A stretch of 64,000 nt of DNA, from contig NC_087078.1 of NCBI RefSeq assembly GCF_026151205.1, positions 16,449,118 through 16,513,117 on the forward strand, given 5' to 3'. Origin of the DNA: Bolinopsis microptera. Lineage: Eukaryota; Ctenophora; Tentaculata; Lobata; Bolinopsidae. Shown one piece after another: positions 45,266 to 57,538 of this stretch. The notes below the pieces were generated by a model that did no database searches, was not told where the DNA came from, and saw nothing but the letters and a program-made list of their open reading frames with translations. Both the position numbers and the translations under genes were made by a program. Position 1 is the first letter of the stretch. Every line of letters starts with the position of its first letter.

Positions 45266-45955
45266 ACACTATATCGAACTAAGCTACAATAGGTGAATTA
45301 TTAGAGGTGTTGTTATAAGACGGACGTTGTTATTTTAAAATGGTTAGAGTTAAAGTTCGATGGTTTTGAGTTTGATATCGAAGATTTCAAATGTTTTTTA
45401 GAATTCAAATATCAAAGATAGATTGATAAAGGATTCCCCACGGTACATGGCCATGGTAGATGTCTATTTTCTTGAAATAAATTAATATTTGAGACAGTAA
45501 AAGTCATTGATAACATGAAATAAATTATATTATAATTAGAAACATAATTAATCATTAAAATGTCACCAATATTCATACGTTTGACGATGTATATTCTGAT
45601 TTAAAAATTGAGTTAATCATAACATTTCGAAGTGTCTGAAACCACTAAAAATCGGGATGCATCGTATATAATACAGTCAAATTCATACAGTTAATCATAA
45701 CCTCCATAATCCACACACAACACTCTGAACTCTCTATCAATAACATGCCACTATTAATAGTTTAAAATTATTCCCATCTAACTTATATTCGGCTAAATGT
45801 GGTTACTTTCGCTGTACAGTGTACATGGTCGCGTGTTACATGGGTCCTTCAGTTCAACATGATGAAATGTCTGAGATCGGGGTTATCCTCTGACTTCTTC
45901 ACAAGCTGTAATAAGTTACACCATCAAGAGTGAAAAGGGTTGAAAACCAAACGGT
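45266..45955. other. Intergenic region, TIMM22 promoter side
   Basis: 5' flank of TIMM22 and 3' flank of the first carotenoid oxygenase gene. AT-rich, with nothing else identified. Confidence 0.5.
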
Positions 45956-47632
45956 TCATATTCCATCAAACCACAGCCCATGAAGCGTAAAAGGTACAAT
46001 AACAGGAGTGTCCACAATCGCAACCACCTCTAGATTCTTAGCATTCCAAATGTAAAGTGAGGTGGAGTTATCTGTGGAATCTAGGACAGGTGACATGACA
46101 ACTCCGTCATCTTCGTCAGTAGAATCTGGTCGGGGAACAAAAATCGGCTCAACAGGAAACTTGTTCTTCTCTTCCCATCCAATACTTTCTTCTTTACAAA
46201 GGTCCAGTTTTATAATCCCCATAGCACCTCCTAGATCCCGATTAGAGACCTGCAAGTAAGTGAAACAGTAGGGGGCTCCTCTAAAGTTAGGGTTGAATGT
46301 GGGAAATTCAATTCCTGAATATTTTGGAGCATTCCACATGACGGGGAAATCCTTGTCTCTCCCCTCACCAGTCACAGTGTTCAGTATAAATCGTGTGATA
46401 CGAGCCCTGTCGTTGATCCTTATCTCTTCCTCACTTTGTTTCCAATTTGGGTCTTTTATCTTGTCGATATTGAGCATATCGTATACAGTTTCCTCATGAA
46501 AACTTACTGGGTAAACTCTAGTTGGAAAGTCAAGGACAATCTCCAGCTCTCCCTTGCTATTCTGCTGTTCGAATGAGTTTATAATGTGCTGAGCTTCGTA
46601 AGCGGTGAACTTAAACGACAAAGTTTCCTTCGTTTCCAGGGATAAGATGTCAAAGACTGTTGGTCTAGTAGCATCCCAATAAATGTTAGCTCCGATGGAT
46701 ATGGGATCTTTACGGTCAAGGAACATGTTAAATCTTGGTAATATCACATAATGCCCTGTTACACCAAATGAGTGTACAATTCTAAGGTCATCTGAAGGAA
46801 CAGAGATATATCCCAATGATTTAGTCACAATCTCTCCAGCCGAATTAGTTTCATACTCGTAGAAATGATAGGCCGGAGAGTTTTTACCACTAAAAATGCC
46901 CATGTCAAAAGGAAGGTGTATCTTGTAGTTGATACTAGCATCAGTTGTTGGATGTCTGTTAAAATGGCTTGCTGAAAGGAACTCCATTTCAAATAGACTC
47001 TTGTCCCAGGAAGGAGGAACATATTCCCGCAAGAAGTCCAATGTAATGTAGTCATTATCAATGTACCGAGGTTGTTCTGTTGTTGTTGTCACACCTAACG
47101 AGCCAAGGTCCCAAACTGCCACATTGGTGTTGTCATTGGGCGGATCATAGAACAGAATTTTGAGCTTTTCGGTAAGCGGTGGATGTATCTCACCCATGTA
47201 TTGGATCGGAGGTAGTTCCTGGGCAGCAATAGTTCTGTTATACACATCACTCCTCACAAATTTAGAAGATACCCTCACTTTCCCTGTCTCTTTGTTAAAC
47301 GACCATCTGTGAAGCTTTGCCAGCCCGTCAATGAGATTATTAACCCTTCTTTCACCACCAAGAGAGTAAAGTGCAGGTCCCACCCGGTACAAGGACCCAT
47401 GAAGATATTCTGGCAGGGATCCAAACTTTACTGTCACCTCCACATCAGTAACTTCATTAAGCTGGTTAGAATATAGAGCCAGAGGAAGCTCCCAGCCTTT
47501 GAAGTCAAACTGAGCGTATTTAGAGCGGCAGCTGCTTTCTGGCGAATCTGCTGAGCATGTCTCCTCACTTTTTGTCAATGAAGCAAGACAAACGAGGAGG
47601 AGATGAAACATAACCATACTACACTGTAACAC
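45956..47632 (-). CDS. Carotenoid oxygenase (BCO/RPE65 family), secreted-type, copy 1
   Basis: Fe(II)-dependent enzyme family that cleaves carotenoids or apocarotenoids, or isomerises retinyl esters. Intronless ORF, 558 aa. The four iron-binding histidines can be placed: H227 (NRHPTTD), H287 (IVHSFG), H349 (EAQHIINSFE) and H551 (VPFTLHGLW). Other family motifs are LHGSLYRVGPALY, DGLAKLHRW and AMGIIKLDL. The N-terminus MVMFHLLLVCLASLTKS is a typical signal peptide, followed by a cysteine-containing stretch (CSADSPESSC) not seen in the cytosolic or mitochondrial vertebrate enzymes; NRT and NST sequons fit secretion. The substrate is unknown. Tandem with the next gene, same strand, 0.7 kb apart. 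Confidence 0.92.
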   Translation of the reverse strand: MLQCSMVMFHLLLVCLASLTKSEETCSADSPESSCRSKYAQFDFKGWELPLALYSNQLNEVTDVEVTVKFGSLPEYLHGSLYRVGPALYSLGGERRVNNLIDGLAKLHRWSFNKETGKVRVSSKFVRSDVYNRTIAAQELPPIQYMGEIHPPLTEKLKILFYDPPNDNTNVAVWDLGSLGVTTTTEQPRYIDNDYITLDFLREYVPPSWDKSLFEMEFLSASHFNRHPTTDASINYKIHLPFDMGIFSGKNSPAYHFYEYETNSAGEIVTKSLGYISVPSDDLRIVHSFGVTGHYVILPRFNMFLDRKDPISIGANIYWDATRPTVFDILSLETKETLSFKFTAYEAQHIINSFEQQNSKGELEIVLDFPTRVYPVSFHEETVYDMLNIDKIKDPNWKQSEEEIRINDRARITRFILNTVTGEGRDKDFPVMWNAPKYSGIEFPTFNPNFRGAPYCFTYLQVSNRDLGGAMGIIKLDLCKEESIGWEEKNKFPVEPIFVPRPDSTDEDDGVVMSPVLDSTDNSTSLYIWNAKNLEVVAIVDTPVIVPFTLHGLWFDGI

Positions 47633-48321
47633 ATGTTAAAATTCCAATAAGATCAAAAGTTGACATCTGGCTCCAGATAAAACCAGTTCTCATGCTAATT
47701 ATGATTTGATTGAAGACAAAAATGTTCAAGAAAGGGTGATGATTTGACTCTTAATAGTCATCAATCAAAAATCAGTCATTCTAAATTTAAGAACAAATAA
47801 CAAAAGTATAAAAAGAGAAACAAAACTGAAAAATATGATTAAGTACTTGAAATTTTAACATGCACATTTCGAAAAATTTCATATTATTCAAGATCAAAGC
47901 GGGTCAAACTTTGTATCAAGAACACACTTTCGTGAAACACCATTTCGTTGATTAATTTACAGCAAATCGAGCAAAATAACGAGTAACAATGAGAATAATT
48001 GTCTGAAATTATATTTTCTGGATCTGTTAGCGAATTATACAAAATTAAATCCTTAAAAATCATAATAAATCCCATTACATAGATTCCATTTCATAGAAAA
48101 TCAGTAAACTGCATCAAAAGATGATAAAATATTTCAACTAATTTATTCATTTACAACATTATACCATACAGCACGAATAAGTTTGATGTGTGCATGATTA
48201 TTTGGTACACAGATTATGGTACTGTATGGTATATCGAAGTAATTTGTCTATTTTGTTAAGATCCTGTTCAAATTTCTGAATCAAAGAACAAGTTTGATAC
48301 TGTAATTTGAAATTTTCAAGT
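47633..48321. other. Spacer between the two carotenoid oxygenase genes
   Basis: AT-rich, no supported ORF; it must contain the promoter of copy 1 and the polyadenylation site of copy 2. Confidence 0.5.
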
Positions 48322-50064
48322 TCATACCCCATTGATCCAAACACCATGTAGAGTAAAAGGTACCGTAACTGGAGTGTTCAAAATCGTCAGAACTTCCAGA
48401 TTCTTTGCATCCCAAATGTACAGTGCAGTTGAGTTAGTGGTTGAGTCAAGAACAGGGGACATGATGATTCCATCATCTTCATCAGTTGCACCAGGACGAG
48501 CAGCAAAAACAGGTTCAACAGGGAATTTATTTACTTCCTGCCAGCCAATACTTTTTTCCTTGCACATGTCGACCTTCATGATTCCCATTGCATTATGTGC
48601 ATCTTGGTTCCATGTTTGAAGGTAAACATAGCAATATGGCAGTCCCCTGTAAGCATCATTGATGTATGGAAACTCCACTTGCAGATTTAAGGGTGACCAC
48701 ATTTGGGGGTAGTCATATATGTGACCAGTTCCAGTGTCCATGTTGAGAATAAATCGACGGATCCTAAATGTTGTGTAGGCTTCCCAGTGTTCTTTGTATT
48801 GAAAGTTGGGATCAGTCAACGTTTCAATGTTGAGTAGTTCGAATATGTTCTTGTCAGGAACATTATCAACGCTATCCAAAGTAGGGTAGTCAACAACAAT
48901 CTCAAGTTCATTTTTATCATTGTATCGTTCATATGAATTGAAAATATGTTGAGCCTCATGTGCTTTGAAAGTAAATTGCTTTCGGCTTCCATCTTTCAGA
49001 GAAACAACGTCCATAAAGACTGGCTTGGATGAGCTAAACTTTATATTTTGTCCAAGTTCTACAGGGTCATTGAAATCGACATACAAGCTGAAGCGAGGTA
49101 AAACAATGAAGTTTTCTGTAGCCCCAAGAGTGTGAACAACCCTGAAATCCCCTTTTTCAATCGGTACTCTTCCCACAAATTTAGCATCAATTTGTCCTTC
49201 TTCATTTTCTTTGTATCTGTATAGATGATAAGCAGGACCTTCATTTTTGCTGATAAACCCTTTATCTAGAGGTATGACAATCTTATAGTTGATACTATCA
49301 CCAGAAGAAGGATGCCTCCAAAAGTGACTGGCTGACAAAAACTCTTGCTCAAACATTCCAGTGTTATCAGATTTTGCACTATATTTCTTTTGAAATTCCA
49401 AAGACTTAAAGTCCACATCGATGTACACATGGCTTTCAGCTGTAATGGTGACCCCAGACTTTCCTAACTCCCAGGCAGCAATGTTGTTGTTATCAGGCAA
49501 GCTGTCATAAAACATGATTTGAATCTTTTCCATAGTAGTAGCTGGAGGGTGCATTTGCCCAAGATGGCGAATGGCAACAAGCTCTTCATTTTCTTTTGTT
49601 CTGTTGTAAATACTGCTTTTCAGAAAGCTTGTAGAAAAAGTTGCCTCACCATTATTAAATGACCATCTGCAAACTTTGCTTAATGCATCGACCATATTAT
49701 TAACCCTTCTGTTTCCAAGTTCGTAAAGCCCTGGCCCAACTCTGTAAAGTGTTCCATCAAGCCAGGATGGGATATTCCCAGAAATCACTCCCAAATTGGT
49801 ATTTGCAAGTTCCACAAGGTTTGATTCAAATAAAGCATTTGGCATAATCCAATCATCAGCATTATCAGAAAATTTTGCATTATCACTTTCTGTTGGACAA
49901 CCACTTGCATCACATGTTCCTCCGTTATCAGCAGATGATATGGTTTGAGTAACAGACGATATAAAAAGACATGATAGGAGTACAGTTGTTGTAAGAATCC
50001 ACAGATTAGGATAACAGCTCATCATACCAATACCCTCTCTACACAGTCTTTTAACAAAATCCAC
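48322..50064 (-). CDS. Carotenoid oxygenase (BCO/RPE65 family), secreted-type, copy 2
   Basis: Paralogue of the preceding gene; intronless, 580 aa. Iron ligands H251 (WRHPSSGD), H311 (VVHTLG), H373 (EAQHIFNSYE) and H573 (VPFTLHGVW) are all present. Shared sequences include LYRVGPGLYELG, NKFPVEPVF and TDEDDGIIMSPVLDST. The N-terminus has basic residues, then a hydrophobic segment (LWILTTTVLLSCLFISS) and a cysteine pair (CDASGC): a signal peptide or type II anchor. NRT and NST sequons are conserved with copy 1. Divergence over the whole length, with conserved catalytic sites, indicates an old duplication with both copies under selection. Substrate unknown. Confidence 0.92.
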   Translation of the reverse strand: MDFVKRLCREGIGMMSCYPNLWILTTTVLLSCLFISSVTQTISSADNGGTCDASGCPTESDNAKFSDNADDWIMPNALFESNLVELANTNLGVISGNIPSWLDGTLYRVGPGLYELGNRRVNNMVDALSKVCRWSFNNGEATFSTSFLKSSIYNRTKENEELVAIRHLGQMHPPATTMEKIQIMFYDSLPDNNNIAAWELGKSGVTITAESHVYIDVDFKSLEFQKKYSAKSDNTGMFEQEFLSASHFWRHPSSGDSINYKIVIPLDKGFISKNEGPAYHLYRYKENEEGQIDAKFVGRVPIEKGDFRVVHTLGATENFIVLPRFSLYVDFNDPVELGQNIKFSSSKPVFMDVVSLKDGSRKQFTFKAHEAQHIFNSYERYNDKNELEIVVDYPTLDSVDNVPDKNIFELLNIETLTDPNFQYKEHWEAYTTFRIRRFILNMDTGTGHIYDYPQMWSPLNLQVEFPYINDAYRGLPYCYVYLQTWNQDAHNAMGIMKVDMCKEKSIGWQEVNKFPVEPVFAARPGATDEDDGIIMSPVLDSTTNSTALYIWDAKNLEVLTILNTPVTVPFTLHGVWINGV

Positions 50065-52208
50065 CCTAAATCAGAATTGGAATTAGAATTTCGATCAAAT
50101 CTAAAAAGTGATTAACAAAATGAAATTAACTGATACAGTATAGTAAAACCCTGGTTTAATGCGGACTTTGGCGAAAGAGAAGACCCGTGGTAAAATATGG
50201 TTTGTTGTAAATCAGGGGTTTTGGAGTCCTAAATTGGTCAGCAATGAGTGGATACTGGATAATTAAGGCCTGCATTCCATAAAAACGATATCTTTATTTT
50301 TGTATTATATTGTAAACCATACCAAGACCTAAATATCAATATTGTACTAGTATGCTCAGATCAGATCACATATTCTCCTGTAGCACAAACCAATCCTTCT
50401 CAAACACAATCGTGCCCTATCACATAAAAAATGCTGTCCACTATCACAGTAGCAAAGGCATTGAATACAAATTCTAATAAGTAACTTTTTGAAACTCTTT
50501 GCACAAGAACATAATTACGTAATTCGAGACGCAGTTATGAGCACAAGCTAACGAGCTAATAGCATTATGCACTGGCTATTAATTGAGTGGAAATTTCGGC
50601 TCTTATAATAAGGAAAACAACATTTTTAGGAAAACAAAATTTAAATTTGATTGCCATTACAATGAATAATAATATCATAATAAATATAAGTAAACATCCG
50701 ATGATAAATTTGTTAGAACCAGTATAGCACAAGATGCTCTACTAACAAATAAAAAGAACTCACAGGTTCATATCATGGTCCTTCGAACGTGCATACATAG
50801 CTTAGGCCACATCTATCTATAGATATATTGTATTTGATAAATAATTAATGTTGGTGGGGAAATATTTATTACATATTTTTTCACATAGTGCGATGATATT
50901 TTGTAAACATGTGTGATGATGTGATGTCATAAATTTTACTTTACTTTACTTTAGCTTTATCTAGCTATTATAATTCTACGTCGTAGTAGAATATCATATT
51001 ATAAACACTCTACATCATAGGCTGTTCATTCACAAAGAGAATTGCATGGATTTCTTTTGCTGTGGCAGTAAATTTAGTAGGGCCTACAATTTTTTTGGAG
51101 AGCAAAATGGGTAAATTTGCAACAATGCACTGCCACTAAAACATAATGCCCAATTAATAATTTGGTGAATGACTTGGAGGACTTCGCCGTGCCGCGCAAA
51201 CTAGCATTCTTGCTTCGCATCGAAGCATTCTTGCTTCGCATCAAAGAATTTTTGCTTCGCATCGTTTCACATAGCCATGTGCCTACGCGTACTGCGTGAC
51301 GCGCTTGTTTCTTCGGCGGTCGCGCGCTACTGCAAGTGAGAGGGCTCTGGTTAGAGCAATCGCATCGTCAATCGTTGAGCTCTGCTTCGCAGAACAACGA
51401 TCTCGATGAAGTTGACACGTCAATCAAGTGAATGACTATTTCCTATTTGTCCTGATAGATAGAGCGTGCTAAATTACTTTACATTCGATCTTCCTTACTG
51501 GGCCGCGCTCAGCCTGTCATTCCGCGCCGCCGAATTTCTATTATGAACTTGATAGCCTGAGGTCCCCAGGTAAGATCTTCCCACGATGGGACCACTGGAA
51601 GCGCATTGCACTACAGATTTTTTCGCGCGCTGAGTGTTGCCACGCAAATATTTCATCATGATTCCTATTGACCACCAGCCCTATCTTTACTTAGCATATC
51701 ACTAGTTCATGTTTCAGTTTTAAAGAGAATCCTTTGTTCTGCATCCCAGTATAAATTTGATTAGTTAACTTTTTTCATAAAGTCGACTATTAAATGTGCG
51801 CAAAGTAACCAATTTTCGACAGACCACTGCAAGTGAAGCTTACATAGTAGGCTCCCAGAAAACTTTGATTCACGATGTCAATCCTTCGCAGCTCGGTGAG
51901 GCACAGTGGTGCATCTCGCCGATCTACCGAGAAGCATTATTTGATGCGCGCGCTACCCAGTAGTGCATCGCGCTACAAAGAAAACTTAGAAGATATTAGA
52001 CATCATCTCAACTGTATGTGTGCAAATTTTCAGGATGCTACTTTGTGATCGTTTTGAGATAGAGATGATCAAAGACGATGTTTCTGTGTAATTTTAATAC
52101 ATTCGCGTGCAATTTTTAACGCCAATTCTACCAATATAAGAATTGAAACTATTATTAATTTGATCGATTAGTGCATTGTAGCACAATATAATAACACATA
52201 GTATCAAA
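50065..52208. repeat. Gene-poor region with a dispersed-repeat copy
   Basis: About 51490-51980 is related to 9285-10350 (CGCTCAGCCTGTCATTCCGC, CTGAGGTCCCCAGGTAAGAT, then a GATGCGCGCGCTACCCAGTA block). About 51200-51262 holds three copies of a 21-bp unit with TTCTTGCTTCGCATCGAAGC, which makes a RSKNASM repeat frame. No gene seen in the rest. Confidence 0.55.
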
Positions 52209-53697
52209 ATGATCAGTTACCACAATGGCTTGATCATGAGAGCAGAGGACTACTCCAAAGAACAGATACTAGTAAAAGTTAGACCGGATGCTTTTGCTCT
52301 ATCTATATTATTTATAAATATAAGGTAAATACAATATCTTATTGAAATAAACAAATAAAGTCAGTAGTTAGATTAAAACACGAACACCGATATAATCATT
52401 GACATTATTACTAACACGTTATTTGCCATAACTCCGGATTAGAACTATGTTCCCAAGACCTAATTATTCTCAAACCCCATCGGTATTGAAAGTCTGAAAA
52501 TAATTCAAAACGACCACTACTTAATATCATTCTGTTAAACAAACAGTAAAAAGAGTGATGTGAATCCTATCTCAGAAAATGGATTCCATGATGCGTTTGA
52601 TATTGGTTACGCGAACCAGGATTTGCTCCTTGATGAGCATTGTAGCGTTTCCCTTCAAAAAGCATTACTGGCCAGTGCGAAAAGCCTGCTGGCTTTGGAT
52701 CAATTCATTATATTATATTCGACCGACCATATCATGCATATTCAAATTTTAACTCTTAACTGACAATTATTGCTTTTTTTACAATTCATAGATTTTACAT
52801 TCGCGCCTTCCGTAAAGTAGAGCAAGATTCTGAAATTTCAGCAGGCAAACTGGACTTTATCAATGTTGTTGAAAGAGTTTCTAAAGATGATCAAGAAAGT
52901 TACTGAAACGATTCCGTCTATCCTACATAACAGTCTATCCTACATAACAGTATTTTAGGCCTCGTTTGCAAAATTTTAGCGCACAGAATTAAACCAAGTT
53001 CTGCTGTGTTGCGAGCAGCGATAGAAGGAAGTTTTCTCCAACAGTTGAAGAGCGAGGGGTAGTGTGAACGAGTTCATCAGTTCATTCTTTTCTTTTGTGG
53101 CAGAATTAACTCCCTGTCAAAGATTAATAATGTGAAACGAATTTGAAACATAACCTCAGCAAGTCGTGAGTTGTGTCAAAATTGTATGATAGATAATAAT
53201 CTCAGAACTTTCTAAATCTTAATAACATTTTTTCATCAGCATTGGCAAATAATTGGCAATAGTAATTTTGCTTCAACTTACATTTGTTCTCGGAGAAGGA
53301 ATGTTACACTTTTACATGGTCCTGGCCTGATCGGCAATACTATTCGCTACTTTTCAGGATTTAATCCCTGAAATTTTGTACAATGCTAGCAGGAATTACG
53401 AAATCTATTCGAAGGTTATTTAGTTTGTTCCTCAAACCGCTCCACAAAATACTCCACAACTCCCTCTCTACTTCTCCCGCTCCCCCATCAACATTTCACT
53501 ACCACTCCTCCCCCGCCCCCGAAGAGGAAAGGTCACCATTTCTACTCACACTCACAACACAGCACTCAGTCTTGGTCCAAGAAAGCAAAAGATGATCTAC
53601 TCGCTACGGTACAGGAGAATATTTCTGCAATGGCCATCAATCTACGTTGGAAAGAGTTATTTGCTAACACTCAACCGACACTCTCAACAAACATTTG
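52209..53697 (+). CDS. Unresolved possible multi-exon gene or pseudogene
   Basis: 52209-52324 reads MISYHNGLIMRAEDYSKEQI and onward to a GT donor. It is phase-compatible with an acceptor at 52546, whose exon reads SKKSDVNPISENGFHDAFDI and on to a stop at 52761-52763. Further coding-like pieces lie at about 52803-52906 (FYIRAFRKVEQDSEIS), about 52961-53061 (LVCKILAHRIKPSSAVLRAA) and about 53400-53697, which is proline-rich then SWSKKAKDDLLATVQENISA, ending in TGA. I could not connect all of these with consistent phases and do not recognise a domain. It may be a real gene with misread junctions, or a decayed one. Confidence 0.3.
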
Positions 53698-53966
53698 AAG
53701 TAGACTTACACCTGTGCTCCACGTCTAGTAGACCAGAGAAATCTGGGCCAAGACTTCTGAAATAGAGGAGATACCACATCCAGAGGATTAATACAAGCTT
53801 CTTTTAGCTTATTTAATCTTTTTGCCATCTCCAAGAATAAGTGGCTGTTATGATTTCTTTTCACTGTCGCTAAACGTGTAAACAATTTTATAGATATTCA
53901 TGCCATACAATTGCAGTACCTACCTATTGAACCTATGAAAGTATTTTTACCTAGCAGCAGTAAAAT

Positions 53967-53969
<3 letters not shown>

Positions 53970-54001
<32 letters not shown>
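53970..54001 (+). repeat. Poly-G tract
   Basis: About 32 G in a row, followed by CCGGGGG. A likely site of assembly error or length polymorphism. Confidence 0.9.
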
Positions 54002-54003
<2 letters not shown>

Positions 54004-57000
54004 GGGGGTAAGGGATCATGTATTAACTGTTTTTAGGATAATAATTAAGACACCCACCCCCTTTTACCGTCTTTTGTGGTACTAACTGTTGAGAAATCAC
54101 TGTACTATGTCTTGGTTTATAAAATAAGATACCCACCCAGAAATTGCTTTAAACAGCTCATTAAATATGACTTTTTAGTTTTAAAAGGATCCGATATTGA
54201 ATGTAAACAATGAAACTAACAGTTGAGATATCTATGCTTAATTAAAAACATACACTAACACACGCCCACATGTTTACAGATTACAATTACACACATGGCA
54301 TGTATGTAATGTGTACTATACATATCACACATCATTTAAGAACCAGTAGTTGAAATACATTTTAAAATAAATTAAACACTGCACCTTCTCAAACGGAAAA
54401 GTCAACAAAGCCAAAGGCCACTTTTTAAAATTATACAAAAGATCAATCGCACTCTGTATAATAAATTATATCTTAATTTACTAACTGTTTTTGGGCAAAT
54501 TAGACCTAAGACTCACTATTTAGTAGCATACAGTACAAACTGTTTTTCTGGGAAATGAGCAGCAGATCCACCACTTAGTACAAAAGTACTAACTGTGTTT
54601 TGGAAGAATATATGACACACCACCCCAACGTCACGTACAGTTAACAGTACTCAGTACCTGATCCCGGGGTCCCCCCTCCTCCCCCGGTAAAATATGACCA
54701 ATATTTATTTATCTAAGGACGTATTTAAAATAGTATTACAGTACTTACTAAACAATGTGTGTCAGAGGGAGTTGTAAGGGCTATCAAACTAGGAATTTTA
54801 AGATGTTGCACAGATTTGTATTTCTGAGTTCTCCAGTCACCACTATTTCAGTCAGCACAATCTCTCTCTCTCTCTCAGTCTCTCTCTCTATTCTACGATT
54901 TTGGTATCATTAGCACAACAAATAACAATGTAGCCATTACAGCAGCTAGCGACAAGTAAGTTTATCCTAAAAGTAACGAAGCACATGCTCATTTAAAAAC
55001 CTTCATTTACTGAGAATATGATCAAGCTTATTAGTAAAGATACAATAAGTATTATAAGCGTGGCTTGCCTCAAATTAAATAGATCAGAAGATAACTATAA
55101 ACTGATCATGATAAGAACAAAAACAACACAGTGCTTGGTCGTTGTTTTAAAGTTTGAAAACAGTGCATGTGGCCTTCCATCAAGAACACGGAATTATGTG
55201 ATCATACAAGTCACAAGAAAGACAGATCTTAATAATATTTAACATCATTTGCATCAGGCTTAGTTGTTTGAAATAAATTACCTCATACAGCTGAAGACCA
55301 ACAATGATTGGAGAGGAGGAAAAAATATCAAACAGAATAATCATATGTATTGTGAGCCAACCAGGGGTAGATGAGGCATCCATCTCTCCAACGGTTTTGA
55401 GATCATCGAAATCATCTTACCGTCATCTGAATAAAGGTCATGTTAATTATCTCAATTATACATTAGCCAGTTGCAGTATTAAATTAGCCAGATGCTTAGC
55501 AATGCGCATAAATGTGCTCAGTGCATTCTTGGAATTTTCACAAGTTTTATTTCAGCCCGACAATGAAAATAATATCAGATCAGTGGTACTTAGATCGAAT
55601 CCAAATAAAATCAACAAAGTGGCCGCTTTTTATGCACAATTTTTAAAAAAATGTATATTTGGACTATTCATATGTGCACAGATAACTGCATCAAGGTAAT
55701 GATAATAATAATCCTATACATTTGCATAATTGAAACAATGATGGCCCCTTATTGTGGGCAGAATATGTGTTTTGTTGAAGTGTCCTGGTATAAAACTTAT
55801 CTGAGTGACTGCATAGGGATAAATACTAGGACCTACTAAACTCAAAACAAAATGCAGCCACCTAATTAAGATACTGAATTATTTACTTCACTTTAATTAT
55901 GATGGCCAAACGTGACAAGCTTGTATCTAAACAAATAAAAACATGATCAATGATATGACGTACATGTAGCGCGTGGTCAAGCGCAACTAGCAGAGCCAAA
56001 CGGAATAGAAATAGCGCAGTGCTTTTCAACAGTCCCAGTTAATTATCAATCAAAATAACTGACCACTGATCAGCCCTACATTACATGACAAACACCCAAC
56101 ACTCATACTTTAATCAGAAACACTCACTGAGTGAAAAATGTAATACCTTGGGAACAAGAAATTTGGGATACATAACATTTTGATGCATAAGTGCATCCCT
56201 TTCTGATCTTCTGGATCAATTTTACAAAATTCAGAGAACAATTCCAACACTATACCGGTTTTACATTATACAACTAATAGAATTCTAAGGATAAACACAA
56301 TAATCTATCTTTCTAATTGCTATGTTAATTGTTAAATAGCAACATTTCGGGGTTGATTCATACTCTGCACTGCAAGGTCACAGTTTCATTTTAATAGAAA
56401 TTTGAGTAATAATGCCTGTAACAATGTTTTAATAAATCATAGTGTGTTAAAGGATACAAATGGAGTGATGTGCTGTATGGCTACCATCATTGAGTGCATT
56501 GAGTTATTTAACCTAAAAGGTGTCCAGTTTTGGATTGGGAATTGAGTGGGGCAGTGCAGTATCTGTGCAGCCCTAAAACCAAGAGTAGACTTGGTTGTGG
56601 GGCTTCACAGATACTTCCCATGTATTATAGAACTATGATCATAATAAACTACTTTTAGGATAAGAGTGAGAAATGGTGAAACAAACTTTTCAGTGAAACA
56701 AATTTAAAATAATGCAAGGGTAGGGGTTACAGATAGTTATTATGACTTTAGGAATCTTAACCTTATTCCTAACCAAACTGTTGAGTACTCAATTTAAATG
56801 TCTAACTAGCCTTTAATAATGGTGGGTTGTCTTGGATACTGCATTTCCAACTTGGTGCACGCCAGGTTTAAAATAAAATTATTTCCCTCACTTGCTTGGA
56901 TTAGATTGGCTCACTCCAATGTTAAGACTGCGTCGTCACCACTAACCAGTAGATTCATCATTATACATGAACTGTAGGCACCTAAATTGAATTGATTAGA

Positions 57001-57538
57001 ATAAGTATGTCAAAGATTTCGTTTTCCCTAATAGAAGTTTCGATAGTAAATAAAAGGAAAAATGTGTCAAAATGTATTTAATATACATTCAATTAAATCA
57101 AGTGATGCGATTGGCAGAGCACAATCAAATTTTTAGTGTTGCAATTGGCAGAGCACAATATTTTAAATCTTTAACAATCTAATATATAAAAGTTTCAAAA
57201 CGCATGATCTGCTCCATTATTTAGACTCCATTAAAGGGGCAGGGATGAGATTGTAGGAGACTTCTGATAGATGGATCTCATGTTTGGTGTCCACCTTCTT
57301 TCCCCGGTACTTAATTAAAAGAATATCCATTTGAGCATATATATTTTTACAATTGGTCAAAATATGGGTAAAAAGAAACAATAAACATATAATAACATTT
57401 ATTGGAATGCGAGAATTTGTATTGTGGCAAGTGGTTGATTTAAGTGCTCCAAGAAATAATTTTACTTTACAATAGGCAATGATGAGTGGCAGGATTTTGT
57501 AGCCCACTAATAAACATTCATCTTCAAATCTTTCGAAA
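54002..57538. other. Gene-poor AT-rich region
   Basis: Open frames such as 55304-55699 (131 aa) and 57217-57507 on the minus strand have no recognisable domain or splice context. A (CT)n tract lies at 54861-54888. A short duplication, GGCAGAGCACAAT, occurs at 57112 and 57149. I see no supported gene. Confidence 0.5.

Noticed and set aside
55304-55699. 131-aa open frame
   Set aside because: No domain, odd composition and no splice or promoter context in AT-rich gene-poor DNA.
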